Positions 15,794 through 26,943 are shown, counted from the stretch's first letter. The stretch is DNA of 37,993 nt from Candidatus Poribacteria bacterium (GCA_022821725.1 JAJEDB010000099.1:1-37993), one strand, 5' to 3'. The notes: generated by a model not told the origin, from the sequence alone. A program made the numbers and translations.

Positions 15794-16561
15794 CTATTCC
15801 TCATCCTCGTTTAGCAATCTCTCCAGCTCTGCCAGGATATCTTCTTCGTCGCTTTCTGCTTCCGTGGTGTCTGCCTCCAGTGTTTCCAAATCGGATCGAA
15901 ATTCTATAAGGTTACTGAGATAACGTTCACGCGTAATATTTTCTGCCTCACCGTGTTCCTCACGTAAACATTCGCCACAGAACTCCCCAATCTGTTGAAT
16001 GCCAGTGTCAATCTCTTGCAATGCTGTCGCTGTATCGTCCTCTTGCAAACGCAATTCTGCTTTGGCGATGCTGTGCATCATGAGCATGTAACCCTTATAC
16101 TGATAACTCCGCCACGCGATTTCCGATGGCGCACATTCGCGTGCCAAATTGGTTACTGCAAGATTCATAGCCGTATCGTGCTGGACATCTTTCCACCGTT
16201 TAATGCCCGCGAATAGGAGATAACGGGTATAACGATGAAAGGATTCCTCAAAAAGGGTTTCCCATTCCTCCGACGTCAATTCAAACCCTTCACGGGTTCC
16301 ATGTGCTTCTTCATACGTTCGCAACCTTGCGAAGAAGTAATCGTAATAGGAATCTACACCGTGCGGACGCATACCATCGGGACGACCGGTCGCATAAATG
16401 CGCGAGATAGTGAAGGCATTGGGTTGCACAATGACGACCTCCCTGCCATCTTCAATCTGCAGAACACTCACAGGACGTTCCTCATCAAGGTTTAGCGACT
16501 CAAGTATTCGGTCAAAGGTTTGAACCCATCGGGTGTTTCTCTGTATAGAATCATTCGCCAT
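15794..16561 (-). CDS. Acidic alpha-helical protein of unknown function
   Basis: The 255-residue protein is not recognised. It opens with a WVQTFDRI-type helix, has 'EDGREVVIVQPNAFTISRIY' and 'RPDGMRPHGVDSYYDYFFAR' stretches, a central helical region, a 'CGEC' pair near residue 195 and a very acidic C terminus (last 40 residues mostly E and D). The gene starts 38 bp after the carB stop on the same strand and is preceded by a leader repeat whose AAGG may serve as its ribosome binding site. It may be transcribed with the pyr operon by read-through, but nothing in the protein ties it to pyrimidine synthesis. Confidence 0.65.
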   Translation of the reverse strand: MANDSIQRNTRWVQTFDRILESLNLDEERPVSVLQIEDGREVVIVQPNAFTISRIYATGRPDGMRPHGVDSYYDYFFARLRTYEEAHGTREGFELTSEEWETLFEESFHRYTRYLLFAGIKRWKDVQHDTAMNLAVTNLARECAPSEIAWRSYQYKGYMLMMHSIAKAELRLQEDDTATALQEIDTGIQQIGEFCGECLREEHGEAENITRERYLSNLIEFRSDLETLEADTTEAESDEEDILAELERLLNEDEE

Positions 16562-16583
16562 TTTTTAATTGTTCCTTGCGGAT
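16562..16583 (-). repeat. Short leader repeat (L1), sense copy in front of the acidic protein gene
   Basis: On the minus strand CCGCAAGGAACAATTAAAAA ends directly at the ATG at 16561. AAGG stands 12 nt before the ATG, the same geometry as at 1957-1982. Confidence 0.7.
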
Positions 16584-16599
16584 AAGTAACTGAAAACTA

Positions 16600-19500
16600 T
16601 TAAAGCAACTGAAAATAATCTTGGAGTGGCGTGACGGTAATATCTCCTCGCTGCAACGCGTCAATGGCGTTAACAGCCGCAGCTGCACCGGGTATGGTTG
16701 AGAAGATCGGGATGTCATGTGCTATCGCCATTTCACGAATGAGAAGCTCATTCGGGCGATGTAAATCGCCCGTCGGTGTGTTGATAATGAGATCCACCGC
16801 ATGATTTTTGATGTAATCATGAATCGTCGGTCTCCCTTTACCGATACTGAAGACCAGCTCTGACTCCATTCCATTGCGAAGGAGAACCTTTGCGGTGCCG
16901 TGCGTAGCGATAAGCTCAAAACCCATATCCGTCAGTTTCTTGGCGATGAAGATAATGGCACGCTTGTCTTTGTTTCTCACACTGATAAAGACCTTACCAC
17001 CGAGCGGTAATGTATAACCACACGCCTTCTGTGCCTTCGCAAAGGCGCGGGAAACATCTGTATCAATTCCCATGACCTCCCCGGTCGATTTCATCTCAGG
17101 ACCCAAGCGTGTGTTTGAACCCGGGAAGCGGTTAAACGGAAATACCGGCGCCTTGACGCTGAAATACGCAGGTTCAATTTCCTTCGTAAATTCAAGCTCA
17201 GCGAGCGTCTTGCCAGCCATCACACGTGCCGCGAGTTTCGCTAACGGCACACCAATGGCTTTACTCACAAATGGAATGGTTCTGGAGGCCCGGGGGTTCA
17301 CCTCAAGCACATAAATCTCATCGTTCTTTATCGCGTATTGAACGTTCATTAAACCACGCACATTTAAGGCTTTCGCCAAGGCGTAAGTGAAGGTTTTGAG
17401 ATTTTCAATCTGTTCATCTACGAGTGTATAGGGCGGCAACACGCAATCACTGTCCCCTGAATGGATGCCAGCCTCCTCAATGTGCTCCATAATACCACCG
17501 ATAACCGTCAGGTTTCCATCGGATATCGCATCAACATCCACTTCAATCGCTTCTTCAAGATATTTATCAATGAGGATCGGGTGTTCAGGGGACGCTTGAA
17601 CAGCGGAGTGCATGTATTCGTGCAGGAGTTCTTCATCGTAGACGATCTGCATGGCGCGGCCGCCTAAAACATACGACGGACGCACGATAACCGGATAGCC
17701 GAGTGCCGCAGCAATAGGGGCAGCTTCCTCACTTGAGGTCGCAGTTCCGTTGGGCGGTTGCATTAACCCGATGTCGTCTAAAACCGCTTTGAAAAGACGC
17801 CGGTCCTCAGAACGGGCTATGTCCTCAGGACTCGTGCCGATTATCGGCACGCCAGCTTTTTTGAGCGCAATCGCCAAGTTCAACGGCGTCTGCCCACCAA
17901 ACTGAACAATAACACCGAATGGTTTCTCTTTGTGATAAATGTTGAGAACGTCTTCACACGTTAAGGGTTCAAAATAGAGCCGATCGGAGGTGTCATAGTC
18001 GGTACTAACGGTCTCTGGATTGCTGTTTACCATGATGGTTTCATAACCATCGGCTTTCAGCGCAAGGGCGGCATGAACACAACAGTAGTCGAATTCGATC
18101 CCCTGACCAATACGGTTCGGACCGCCCCCAAGTATCATGATTTTGGATTTATCCGACGGACGCACTTCATCTTCACTCGAACAGGTCGAATAATAATAAG
18201 GCGTTTCTGCTTCAAACTCCGCAGCACAAGTGTCAACAGTTTTGAAGGTTGCGTTAACCCCGAGCCCCTTCCGACATTCGCGAATCGTTTCTTCAGGAAG
18301 GTCGTAGATATCCCCCAACTGCCGATCCGAAAATCCAAACTGTTTTGCCTGCTGGAGAAGTTTTTTCGTGAACTCCCCATCTGTTTCAGGCTTTTCTAAA
18401 TGTTGATCTATAGAGTGGCGGGCATCCGGTGCCGACAAGGCGTTTTCAAAATCAACGATTTCCTTCATGTTGTAGAGGAAAAATGGATCAATGTGTGTGT
18501 AAGCGTAAATTTCCTCAATACTCATCCCACGGGCAAGGGCGGCTTTAATATAAAAAATCCGTTTGACGTTCGGAACGCTCAACTTGCTCGGTAACTCAGA
18601 AAACGGGAGTTCCTCCAGTGGATGGTTATCTAAACCGTGCCATCCCGTCTCCAACGATCGCAGCCCTTTTTGTAACGCCTCTTTAAAGGTTCTTCCGATA
18701 GCCATCGCTTCGCCGACAGATTTCATCTGTGTTGTGAGTGTCTCATCCGTCCCTTGGAACTTTTCAAAAGCCCATCTCGGAATCTTGACCACCACGTAAT
18801 CAATAGTCGGTTCAAAGCAGGCAGGGGTCTCGGCGGTGATGTCGTTCGGAATCTCATCTAAATTGTAACCGACAGCGAGTTTCGCTGCGATTTTCGCAAT
18901 TGGAAACCCAGTCGCTTTTGAGGCAAGCGCAGAACTCCGAGAAACGCGGGGGTTCATCTCAATCACGACCTGTTTGCCAGTCTTTGGATCAACAGCAAAT
19001 TGGATATTGGAACCGCCTGTGTCCACGCCGATCTCACGAATAATCTTAATCGCTGAGTCCCGCATCAGTTGGTATTCTTTATCCGTCAACGTTTGGATGG
19101 GTGCCACAGTGATACTATCACCCGTGTGGACGCCCATAGCATCGACATTTTCAATCGAGCATATGATGACGACGTTGTCCGCACCATCGCGCATAACTTC
19201 TAACTCGAATTCCTTCCACCCGATGACAGACTCTTCAATCAGCAGCTCATTGATTGGACTCAGGGCAAGCCCTGACGCGACCATTTTCTCGTATTCTTCG
19301 ATGTTGTAAGCGATACCGCCCCCTGTCCCACCAAGCGTAAACGCAGGACGGATAATCGCTGGAAATCCGATCTTTTCGACGAGCGCAAGTGCCTCTTGTA
19401 CCGAGTGGGCGATACCGCTCTTCGGGACTGCCAATCCGATTTTTGTCATCGCCTCTTTGAAAAGCCCCCGATCCTCTGCCTTTTGGATAGCAGGCAACTT

Positions 19501-19854
19501 CGCACCAATGAGTTCAACCTCATATTCGTCTAACACACCAGATTCTGCGAGTTCAACAGACACGTTCAAAGCCGTTTGCCCACCGAGTGTGGGCAGCAAC
19601 GCTTGCGGACGCTCCTTGGCAATTATAAGCGCCACTGTGTCCGCTGTAATCGGCTCAATGTAGGTCCGATCGGCGAAATCCGGATCTGTCATGATGGTAG
19701 CAGGATTGCTATTAACAAGCGTGATTTCGTAACCTTCCTCTTTCAGTGCCTTACACGCCTGCGTTCCGGAGTAATCAAACTCACACGCCTGTCCGATGAT
19801 AATCGCACCGGATCCGATAATTAAGATTTTCTTTATGTCTGTTCGTTTTGGCAT
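16600..19854 (-). CDS. carB: Carbamoyl-phosphate synthase large subunit
   Basis: The 1084-residue protein is full length for the family (about 1070). Two tandem ATP-grasp synthetase halves are visible: the first opens '[20 protein letters not shown]', the second '[20 protein letters not shown]'. '[10 protein letters not shown]' and '[10 protein letters not shown]' are the corresponding ATP-binding loops, and 'EVNPRASRT' is intact. The C-terminal MGS-like allosteric domain is present ('[20 protein letters not shown]', '[19 protein letters not shown]'). It makes carbamoyl phosphate for pyrimidines and arginine from bicarbonate, ATP and the ammonia delivered by CarA. It follows carA after 166 bp that contain the long leader repeat, so it may have its own leader as well as operon transcription. 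Confidence 0.97.
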   Translation of the reverse strand: MPKRTDIKKILIIGSGAIIIGQACEFDYSGTQACKALKEEGYEITLVNSNPATIMTDPDFADRTYIEPITADTVALIIAKERPQALLPTLGGQTALNVSVELAESGVLDEYEVELIGAKLPAIQKAEDRGLFKEAMTKIGLAVPKSGIAHSVQEALALVEKIGFPAIIRPAFTLGGTGGGIAYNIEEYEKMVASGLALSPINELLIEESVIGWKEFELEVMRDGADNVVIICSIENVDAMGVHTGDSITVAPIQTLTDKEYQLMRDSAIKIIREIGVDTGGSNIQFAVDPKTGKQVVIEMNPRVSRSSALASKATGFPIAKIAAKLAVGYNLDEIPNDITAETPACFEPTIDYVVVKIPRWAFEKFQGTDETLTTQMKSVGEAMAIGRTFKEALQKGLRSLETGWHGLDNHPLEELPFSELPSKLSVPNVKRIFYIKAALARGMSIEEIYAYTHIDPFFLYNMKEIVDFENALSAPDARHSIDQHLEKPETDGEFTKKLLQQAKQFGFSDRQLGDIYDLPEETIRECRKGLGVNATFKTVDTCAAEFEAETPYYYSTCSSEDEVRPSDKSKIMILGGGPNRIGQGIEFDYCCVHAALALKADGYETIMVNSNPETVSTDYDTSDRLYFEPLTCEDVLNIYHKEKPFGVIVQFGGQTPLNLAIALKKAGVPIIGTSPEDIARSEDRRLFKAVLDDIGLMQPPNGTATSSEEAAPIAAALGYPVIVRPSYVLGGRAMQIVYDEELLHEYMHSAVQASPEHPILIDKYLEEAIEVDVDAISDGNLTVIGGIMEHIEEAGIHSGDSDCVLPPYTLVDEQIENLKTFTYALAKALNVRGLMNVQYAIKNDEIYVLEVNPRASRTIPFVSKAIGVPLAKLAARVMAGKTLAELEFTKEIEPAYFSVKAPVFPFNRFPGSNTRLGPEMKSTGEVMGIDTDVSRAFAKAQKACGYTLPLGGKVFISVRNKDKRAIIFIAKKLTDMGFELIATHGTAKVLLRNGMESELVFSIGKGRPTIHDYIKNHAVDLIINTPTGDLHRPNELLIREMAIAHDIPIFSTIPGAAAAVNAIDALQRGDITVTPLQDYFQLL

Positions 19855-19943
19855 TTTTTAAACTATCAAATCTGTTCATCGCTCCCTGTGCAAGCCTCTA
19901 TAGGCTTGCAGGACAATGTTTCGCGATGGTTTTCGGTGAAGTC
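19855..19943 (-). repeat. Long leader repeat (L2) upstream of carB
   Basis: On the minus strand it runs from ACCGAAAACCATCGCGAAAC to CAGATTTGATAGTTTAAAAA, ending at the carB ATG. CATCGC (19923-19928) pairs with GCGATG (19877-19882). Between the arms sits an additional perfect hairpin, TGCAAGCCT-CTAT-AGGCTTGCA (19889-19910). The second family member lies upstream of the 25686 gene. Confidence 0.62.
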
Positions 19944-19979
19944 CAACTGCCCCTGGGTTCTGAAAAACTTCAGCCAGAT

Positions 19980-20015
19980 CCCTGCCCGAAACGAAGTGGC
20001 GGGCAGTCCAGGGTA
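19980..20015. repeat. Short hairpin in the carA-carB spacer
   Basis: CTGCCCG and CGGGCAG form a 7-bp stem around 'AAACGAAGTGG' just after the carA stop. There is no T-run on either strand, so it is not a clear terminator. Confidence 0.45.
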
Positions 20016-20020
20016 CATCG

Positions 20021-21105
20021 TTAAGAATCCATCATTTCTGTAAAGCGCGAGAAAAGATAACTCGCATCGTGTGGACCCGGCGATGCTTCCGGATGATACT
20101 GGACAGAAAAAATGGGATACTCCCGATGTTCTATCCCTTCAAGGGTGTCATCATTCAGATTGATGTGTGTAACCGCAACACTGTTCGGGAGTGAATCGAT
20201 ATCAACGCAGAATCCATGATTTTGTGAGGTAATTTCGACGCGGTCGGTCTCAAGGTATTTGACGGGTTGGTTCGCACCGCGGTGTCCAAATTTCAGTTTA
20301 AAGGTCTTCCCACCCAGTGCGAGTCCCAGGAGTTGATGTCCTAAGCAAATCCCGAAAAGCGGTTTTTTGCCTATGAGCGTTTGAATCGTTTGGATCGCAT
20401 AATCAACCGGCATCGGATCTCCCGGACCGTTTGAGAGAAATACACCATCTGGTTCCGCGGCCAGAATCTCTTCGGCAGATGTGCTCGCCGGTACGACCTG
20501 TACCTCACAGCCGTGTTCAGTCAATTGGCGCAAAATGTTATATTTAATGCCGAAATCGAGGGCAATGACACGATATTTGGGACCGGAATCGTTTTCCGAA
20601 ATGTGTTGCCACGCATACGGACTCGGACACGTCACCCGTTGCACCAAGTCCCAACCTACCAAACCGTGCCACGCTTTCGCTTTCGCAACAAGAGCTTCAG
20701 GATTCATATCCTGCGTCGAGAGACACCCGTTCATCACCCCATGGACACGCAGACGGCGGGTGAGTGCGCGAGTATCAATGCCTTGGATGCCAATAATGTC
20801 GTGTTCAGCAAGGTAAGAATCCAAACTCCATTTTGAGCGCCAGTTGCTATAGTAGGCGCTGTATTCACGAACGACAAACCCTTCCACCTGTGGACCGATA
20901 GATTCTACGTCTGCTTCGTTACAACCGTAATTCCCTATCAGCGGGTATGTCATTGTCACGATCTGCCCTTTGTAGGACGGATCGGTCAAGACTTCCTGAT
21001 AACCCGTCATACTCGTATTAAAGACGACTTCGCCGACGGTTTCACCCGTCGCGCCGAACTGATCGCCTTCAAAGACTGTCCCGTCGGCTAATGCGAGAAT
21101 CGCTT

Positions 21106-21109
<4 letters not shown>
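20021..21109 (-). CDS. carA: Carbamoyl-phosphate synthase small subunit (glutaminase)
   Basis: The 362-residue protein has the CPSase N-terminal domain ('[20 protein letters not shown]', '[19 protein letters not shown]') and a class I glutamine amidotransferase domain with nucleophile C255 ('[11 protein letters not shown]') and H339/E341 ('[10 protein letters not shown]'). It hydrolyses glutamine and channels ammonia to CarB. ATG 21109 overlaps the pyrC stop by four bases (ATGA), which indicates translational coupling and rules out the longer GTG start at 21154. Confidence 0.96.
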
Positions 21110-22973
<1,864 letters not shown>

Positions 22974-22975
22974 CT

Positions 22976-23015
22976 AATAAAAAAAGCCTCTCCCGTCTGA
23001 CGTGACGAGAAAGGC
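22976..23015 (-). terminator. Attenuator terminator in the pyr leader
   Basis: On the minus strand GCCTTTCTCGTC-ACGTCA-GACGGGAGAGGC forms a 12-bp stem (with G-T pairs), followed by TTTTTTTATT. It lies 30 nt upstream of pyrR and downstream of the PyrR-binding hairpin. It should end transcription before pyrR when PyrR-UMP is bound upstream. Confidence 0.85.
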
Positions 23016-23079
23016 ATCATCCAACCGATTCCAATGGACAGTCTACAGTATGATTCCAATTCAAATTGTGCTTTTGCAT

Positions 23080-23116
23080 CCTTTTTTCAACCTCTCTGGA
23101 TTGGATTAAAAAGGGG
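23080..23116 (-). promoter_or_regulatory. PyrR-binding anti-antiterminator hairpin
   Basis: On the minus strand AATCCAGAGAGGTT (23089-23102) fits the PyrR-binding consensus ARUCCNGNGAGGYU at all 14 positions. It is flanked by CCTTTTT (23108-23114) and AAAAAGG (23080-23086), which pair to form the lower stem. The arrangement is as in the Bacillus pyr leaders. Confidence 0.88.
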
Positions 23117-23146
23117 TCTTGACATCAACGCTCTACCTCTTACTAT

Positions 23147-23175
23147 ATTATACTACATTTGCGTGTTAATTGCAA
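23147..23175 (-). promoter_or_regulatory. Promoter of the pyr operon
   Basis: On the minus strand TTGCAA (23170-23175), a 17-nt spacer and TATAAT (23147-23152). Transcription would start near 23140, giving a leader of about 195 nt that contains the PyrR site and the terminator. Confidence 0.78.
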
Positions 23176-23184
23176 ACTTTTTTC

Positions 23185-23790
23185 TCATGCCTTTTGTTCT
23201 ACCATACTTGAGAGGATACCGAGGATTTTGTCGCACCCGTGAATCGAGTAGAATTCTGTATCAATATGGAGTTTCTGCCCCTCTAATTTGAGAAAACGCC
23301 AATCTGCGCCTGTCGTGCTCACCCCATAGATGTAAGGGATACTGTTCGCTCTTTCCGCATTAAATTGCTGTGCCGCAAGCATCTCAGCGACACACTGACC
23401 GATGCCCTCCAATAAGTCATCCTTCTTTGCTTCAACAAGGACGATGATGGGAGCCTCCAGGACAAATGACACTGGCGACAGGCTAATCAAAAAATCACAC
23501 ACGCCAGTCAATCCTCTCTCAGCATCAACGCTAAAGTCAATCCCCGAAAAGAGACTGATACGCCGATCGAAGTGCTCCCGCAGCTCCAGAAGCACATCAG
23601 CGACAATCATCTCTGATTTCGCTTTTTCTGTCCCGATGGCAAGGGCGACTGGCACATTGCGTTCCAATTCTGTTGTCAGGTGTGCGCTCGGTGTCACAGG
23701 ATCTATATCACAAAAGAGGTTCGTGGGGATAGCGATTTCAAGTTGAAATTCAGTTTTCACGCTATCTAAAGTAAAGTTACTATATGACAT
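23185..23790 (-). CDS. PD-(D/E)XK nuclease-like protein of cyanobacterial type, paralogue 1
   Basis: The 201-residue protein resembles a family abundant in cyanobacteria. It has a conserved E60 ('GTEKAKSEMIV'), 'GLTGVCDFL' (D99), 'VLVEAKK' (E120, K122) and 'GQCVAEMLAAQ' (Q132). D-(x)n-ExK plus the following Q is the PD-(D/E)XK fold core, so a nuclease or nuclease-derived function is likely; no activity is known to me for this family. The C-terminal part 'YIYGVSTTGADWRFLKLEG' is family-specific. ATG 23790 follows AGGAGG. It lies 30 bp behind a 201-residue paralogue on the same strand. Confidence 0.75.
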   Translation of the reverse strand: MSYSNFTLDSVKTEFQLEIAIPTNLFCDIDPVTPSAHLTTELERNVPVALAIGTEKAKSEMIVADVLLELREHFDRRISLFSGIDFSVDAERGLTGVCDFLISLSPVSFVLEAPIIVLVEAKKDDLLEGIGQCVAEMLAAQQFNAERANSIPYIYGVSTTGADWRFLKLEGQKLHIDTEFYSIHGCDKILGILSSMVEQKA

Positions 23791-23820
23791 TATGCAAGAA
23801 CCTCCTGCATCGAAAACAGT

Positions 23821-24426
23821 TTACGCTTTTTGCTCCACCATGCTTGAGAGGATACCAAGAATTTTGTCGCACTGTGCGATTGGGTAAACGGCTCTATCAA
23901 TATGAAGTCTCGCCCCTTCCAATTTGAGGAATCGCCATTCTGTTCCCGAAGTCGTAGCCCCATAAATGCAAGGGATAGCATTCCCTTTTTCAGTGTTAAA
24001 ACGTTGTGCGGCGAGCATCTCTGCGGCACATTGACCGAGGCCGGTCGTCAAATTTTCCCGTTTTGCCTCAACAAGAATAATCACAGGTGCTTCTAAAAAA
24101 GAGAGGATCGGCGACAGACTCACTAAAAAATCGCATACACCCGTTAATCCCTGCTCGGCATCAACGCTGAACTCAATACCCGAAAAGAAACTGATACGGC
24201 GATTGAAATGTTTTCGGAGCTCAAACAGCACATCAGTGACAATCAGTTCCGAGCGTGCTTTCTCTGTTCCACTGGAAATGGCTAACTCTACTTTTTCGGC
24301 TAACTCTACCATGAAGCGGTCCTGGGGCACTACCGTTGACGCTTCAGAAAAAATGCCAGCGGATTCAACGATTTCCAGTTGAAACGCTCTGCGTACCATA
24401 TCTAAAGTAAAATTGCTATACGCCAT
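23821..24426 (-). CDS. PD-(D/E)XK nuclease-like protein of cyanobacterial type, paralogue 2
   Basis: The 201-residue protein aligns with the neighbouring paralogue without gaps: E60, D99, E120-A-K122 and Q132 are at identical positions, and both end 'CDKILGILSSMVEQKA'. The first 45 residues diverge most. ATG 24426 follows GGAAGGAGA. It is probably co-transcribed with paralogue 1 (30-bp gap). The pair looks like a tandem duplication; the two could form homo- or hetero-dimers, which is inference. Confidence 0.75.
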   Translation of the reverse strand: MAYSNFTLDMVRRAFQLEIVESAGIFSEASTVVPQDRFMVELAEKVELAISSGTEKARSELIVTDVLFELRKHFNRRISFFSGIEFSVDAEQGLTGVCDFLVSLSPILSFLEAPVIILVEAKRENLTTGLGQCAAEMLAAQRFNTEKGNAIPCIYGATTSGTEWRFLKLEGARLHIDRAVYPIAQCDKILGILSSMVEQKA

Positions 24427-24584
24427 TTTTTAGAATCTCCTTCCAAAAAAGAGTGAGTATAACAGACATCGCGCTCGTGTGTGTTTAATTCTATCTGCCA
24501 GCGTGTGAATGTTCCAATCCGGATTCAGACAGCAATTCATTTAGGTCCCTCACCGGAATAGCCACTAAAAACTTCTTTTAATGA

Positions 24585-24842
24585 CTATCTTGACTCAATA
24601 TGTTCGAGAACCCACTCCCGAATCAGGTTCCCAGGAGATATTCCACGCGACTTGGCAAGTGTTTCAATAACCTCAAACTCTTCGGGTGCCAACTGAACAG
24701 AAACTAAAGTGTCAAAAACAGGTTCCTCCACTTCCTCAAGTTCGTCTTCAAAATCGGTTAAGTCGTGTGTATCCCAAAAATCAGCGAGTTCTTGAATTGA
24801 ATCGGTTTGTGCGATGTTTGTACGATTCATCGATTTCCCCAT
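24585..24842 (-). CDS. CopG-type (ribbon-helix-helix) antitoxin-like protein, no adjacent toxin
   Basis: The 85-residue protein has the 'DSIQELADFWDTHDLTDFED' block and the C-terminal 'VSVQLAPEEFEVIETLAKSR' plus 'ISPGNLIREWVLEHI' region seen in the CopG_antitoxin family (partners of BrnT/RelE-like toxins). These proteins bind operator DNA and neutralise the toxin. Neither flank encodes a recognisable small toxin: the next genes are the PD-(D/E)XK paralogue (158 bp away) and a 260-residue protein. It is therefore an orphan or acts with a distant partner. The start may be ATG 24842 or ATG 24830 (GGGGA in front). Confidence 0.75.
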   Translation of the reverse strand: MGKSMNRTNIAQTDSIQELADFWDTHDLTDFEDELEEVEEPVFDTLVSVQLAPEEFEVIETLAKSRGISPGNLIREWVLEHIESR

Positions 24843-24903
24843 TGACTTCCAATTAATATTATACCACTATTAACACCAGAATTCACAGAAACTAAGAAGC
24901 ACG

Positions 24904-25686
24904 CTATTCGTCCTGAATGGCACTAATTTCGTCTTCCGAAATCTTATGAACACTTTTCGGATTAAACGTCTGTGTTGTATCTGCACGGAGTGCAACCTCA
25001 ATCCTACCACCCGTTAGCACAAAGAACTGGATCAGGAAGCCACCCCCCTGCATCGATTCCACCTGATATTCTTCTGCATCAAGCCCGCCAAGCCACTCTG
25101 GTAACACCGCTTCAAAATTCGGGTGTGCAAGCACATGTTCTGGCAACGCAATAATCAGCGTCCCTGGCGCATCACCGATTGCGTCGCCGATGACCTTTCG
25201 TCTTTCTACCATAAACGGGACGACACAACTGGCATATTCAAAATCATCGGCGTCGGTACGTTCTGGTGGCACCAGTCCCCAGGTCAAGTGATGGATAAAC
25301 GGATTCCCATATCCCTGCCCGAGCATGTGTTGCAGTGCCGCCCTATCAACCGGATGCACAACAGCAACATAGTCGAACCATCCGTCATCGCGTGCAGGAC
25401 TCTCTATCGGCAATTGCGCAGAGACATTGATATAATCGCAACCGTCAACAGGCGATGGATAACACCGCGCATCCCATCCGTTGACATAGCCGAGTTGTTT
25501 CAGACCATCAGCAACGAGATGAGGCGGATCACAGAAAATAGCGGCATGATCCATATTCGGATAGATGTCTACACCTGCTCCCATGACCCGTTCTGCGACC
25601 GCAGTCGCCTCTGCAAAACGGAGATCAGCGTTTTCAATCGTCATGTAATCCGCAAAATTTGTCGGCAATGTAATCAAGTTTTTCAT
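24904..25686 (-). CDS. Unknown protein, possibly VOC (glyoxalase-like) fold
   Basis: The 260-residue protein is not firmly recognised. 'NMDHAAIFCDPPHLVADGLK' and 'WFDYVAVVHPVDRAALQHML' look like the two repeated strand-helix starts of a vicinal-oxygen-chelate fold, and 'NPFIHHLTWGL' could supply a metal histidine. 'LIIALPEHVLAHPNFEAVLP' follows. No signal peptide is present. Its leader is the long leader repeat L2, which ends at ATG 25686. The CopG-like gene is 61 bp downstream on the same strand. Fold assignment is tentative. Confidence 0.6.
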   Translation of the reverse strand: MKNLITLPTNFADYMTIENADLRFAEATAVAERVMGAGVDIYPNMDHAAIFCDPPHLVADGLKQLGYVNGWDARCYPSPVDGCDYINVSAQLPIESPARDDGWFDYVAVVHPVDRAALQHMLGQGYGNPFIHHLTWGLVPPERTDADDFEYASCVVPFMVERRKVIGDAIGDAPGTLIIALPEHVLAHPNFEAVLPEWLGGLDAEEYQVESMQGGGFLIQFFVLTGGRIEVALRADTTQTFNPKSVHKISEDEISAIQDE

Positions 25687-25748
25687 CTTTTAAACTATCC
25701 AATCTGGGCACCGTTCCACTTCGTTTCACGGTGGTTTTCGGTTAAATC
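25687..25748 (-). repeat. Long leader repeat (L2) upstream of the 25686 gene
   Basis: On the minus strand it runs ATTTAACCGAAAACCACCGT, GAAACGAAG..., to CAGATTGGATAGTTTAAAAG, ending at the ATG. CACCGT (25728-25733) pairs with ACGGTG (25709-25714). Compared with the carB copy, two base pairs of this stem are changed on both sides. Confidence 0.62.
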
Positions 25749-26060
25749 AATGCTGCATCGGGAGAGTGAACGCTATAATTGCTCACAACAAGTTACAAGT
25801 CTAACAGATATAAGGTTGATAAGCAAGCATTTTGGTTTCACTGACAAAACATATCTCTGTGAAAAGTTGTTGAAAAAAGTGCACATCTCTGCTAACGTTA
25901 ATGTGGGCTTTTATAGTAAAGCCCGAAAACATCTGAACACTTTAGGAAACGCAAAATCCCACCTCGCTGGCGAGGTTTCCTAACCTCGCCACATTAGAAG
26001 GTGTAAGCTTAATTGTGGGCTTTCAAATCAGCCTTAGACTCAAAAACACAGGAGCGATTC
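25749..26060. other. Rest of the divergent intergenic region upstream of the aldolase gene
   Basis: With the L2 repeat this makes a gap of about 374 bp between divergent genes. It contains the perfect 10-bp hairpin at 25968-25991 and AGGAG (26050-26054) as ribosome binding site of the aldolase gene. A 286-aa reading frame that crosses it is antisense to the 25686 gene and not credible. No confident promoter was found. Confidence 0.5.
25968..25991. repeat. Perfect palindrome of the GGCGAGG family
   Basis: TGGCGAGGTT-TCCT-AACCTCGCCA is a 10-bp stem. The same GGCGAGGT / CCTCGCC words occur inside the MITE at 31881-32014 and, in part, in the loop of the hairpin at 33181-33229. Confidence 0.7.
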
Positions 26061-26849
26061 ATGAGAACAAATACCTTTCGAGAACTACTCAACGCTGACA
26101 AACCGACAGTCGGCACACATATCCATACCACCTGGCCCTCCATCGTTGAAGCGATCGGACACACAGGCCTGTATGATTATGTGGAATTTGTGGGGGAATA
26201 CGGTCCGTTTGATCTGCACGATCTGGATAACTTATGTCGGGCGGCTGAACTGCACAACATCTCCACAATGATTAAGGTTGACCAAGAACCCCGGGGTTTC
26301 ATCGCGCAACGCGCGATCGGTTCTGGCTTCCAGAGTGTGCTTTACGCCGACTGCCAGAACGTTGAAGATGTCAAAGAATGTGTAAGGATTACGCGCGCAG
26401 ATACCCCCGAAGATGGGGGGAGTTACGGCGTAGCAACCCGCCGATTCTCCTATATGGGGTATGGCGGCGGTCCAGAATACGTCCAAGCACTTCGCGATGT
26501 CGTCAACGTTATCATGATTGAGAAAAAAGGGACGGTTGACAACCTGGAAGAGGTGTTATCTGTCGAAGGCGTTGACATGATTCAGTGGGGCGGTTCGGAT
26601 TATTCGATGAGTATCGGCAAGGTCGGTCAACGCGGTGCCCCGGAAATACAGGAAGCACACGATAAAGTGTTCAAGACCGCCGTAAAGATGGGGGTACCCC
26701 CGCGCGCTGAAATCGGAAGTCCCGACGACGCGAAACGCTATCTTGATATCGGTGTCCGGCATTTCTGCATCGGCACCGATATTTCCGTCCTCTACAGTTG
26801 GTGGCGGGAAAACGGTGATGGCTTACGGAAAGCCATTGAAGGACATTAG
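26061..26849 (+). CDS. HpcH/HpaI aldolase family protein
   Basis: The 262-residue TIM-barrel protein belongs to the phosphoenolpyruvate/pyruvate aldolase superfamily. Typical blocks are 'GTHIHTTWPSIVEAIGHTGL' (residues 18-37), 'YVEFVGEYGPFD', 'QRAIGSGFQSVLYADCQN', and the metal ligands E154 ('VIMIEKKG') and D180 ('QWGGSDYSMSIG'). Family members cleave 2-keto-3-deoxy acids or 4-hydroxy-2-oxo acids to pyruvate plus an aldehyde. The exact substrate is open. ATG 26061 with AGGAG at 26050-26054 was chosen; a TTG at 26013 lies further upstream without ribosome binding site. It is convergent with the creatininase-family gene. Confidence 0.85.
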   Translation: MRTNTFRELLNADKPTVGTHIHTTWPSIVEAIGHTGLYDYVEFVGEYGPFDLHDLDNLCRAAELHNISTMIKVDQEPRGFIAQRAIGSGFQSVLYADCQNVEDVKECVRITRADTPEDGGSYGVATRRFSYMGYGGGPEYVQALRDVVNVIMIEKKGTVDNLEEVLSVEGVDMIQWGGSDYSMSIGKVGQRGAPEIQEAHDKVFKTAVKMGVPPRAEIGSPDDAKRYLDIGVRHFCIGTDISVLYSWWRENGDGLRKAIEGH

Positions 26850-26866
26850 AGTAGGCATCAGGTATC

Positions 26867-26943
26867 GGAAAGTTTTAAAGTCCGTAAAGTGTGCTAAAGT
26901 CTGTCAAGTGCTCAACAACTTTAGTACACTTCGGAACTTTAGA
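26867..26943. terminator. Large imperfect hairpin between convergent genes
   Basis: The core stem AAGTGTGCTAAAGT (26887-26900) / ACTTTAGTACACTT (26918-26931) has 14 pairs with one G-T. It extends outward through CCG/CGG and AAAGT/ACTTT with small bulges. It could terminate transcription from both sides; it is also of the size of a repeat element. Confidence 0.5.

Noticed and set aside
23115..23155. Plus-strand TTGACA with a TATATT/TATTAT box
   Set aside because: The spacing (19-21 nt) is poor and no plus-strand gene follows; the minus-strand promoter in the same place has a 17-nt spacer and a gene.
25123..25983. 286-residue plus-strand ORF
   Set aside because: It is antisense to the 25686 gene and continues through intergenic repeats; the sequence is rich in Arg, His and Cys without motif structure.
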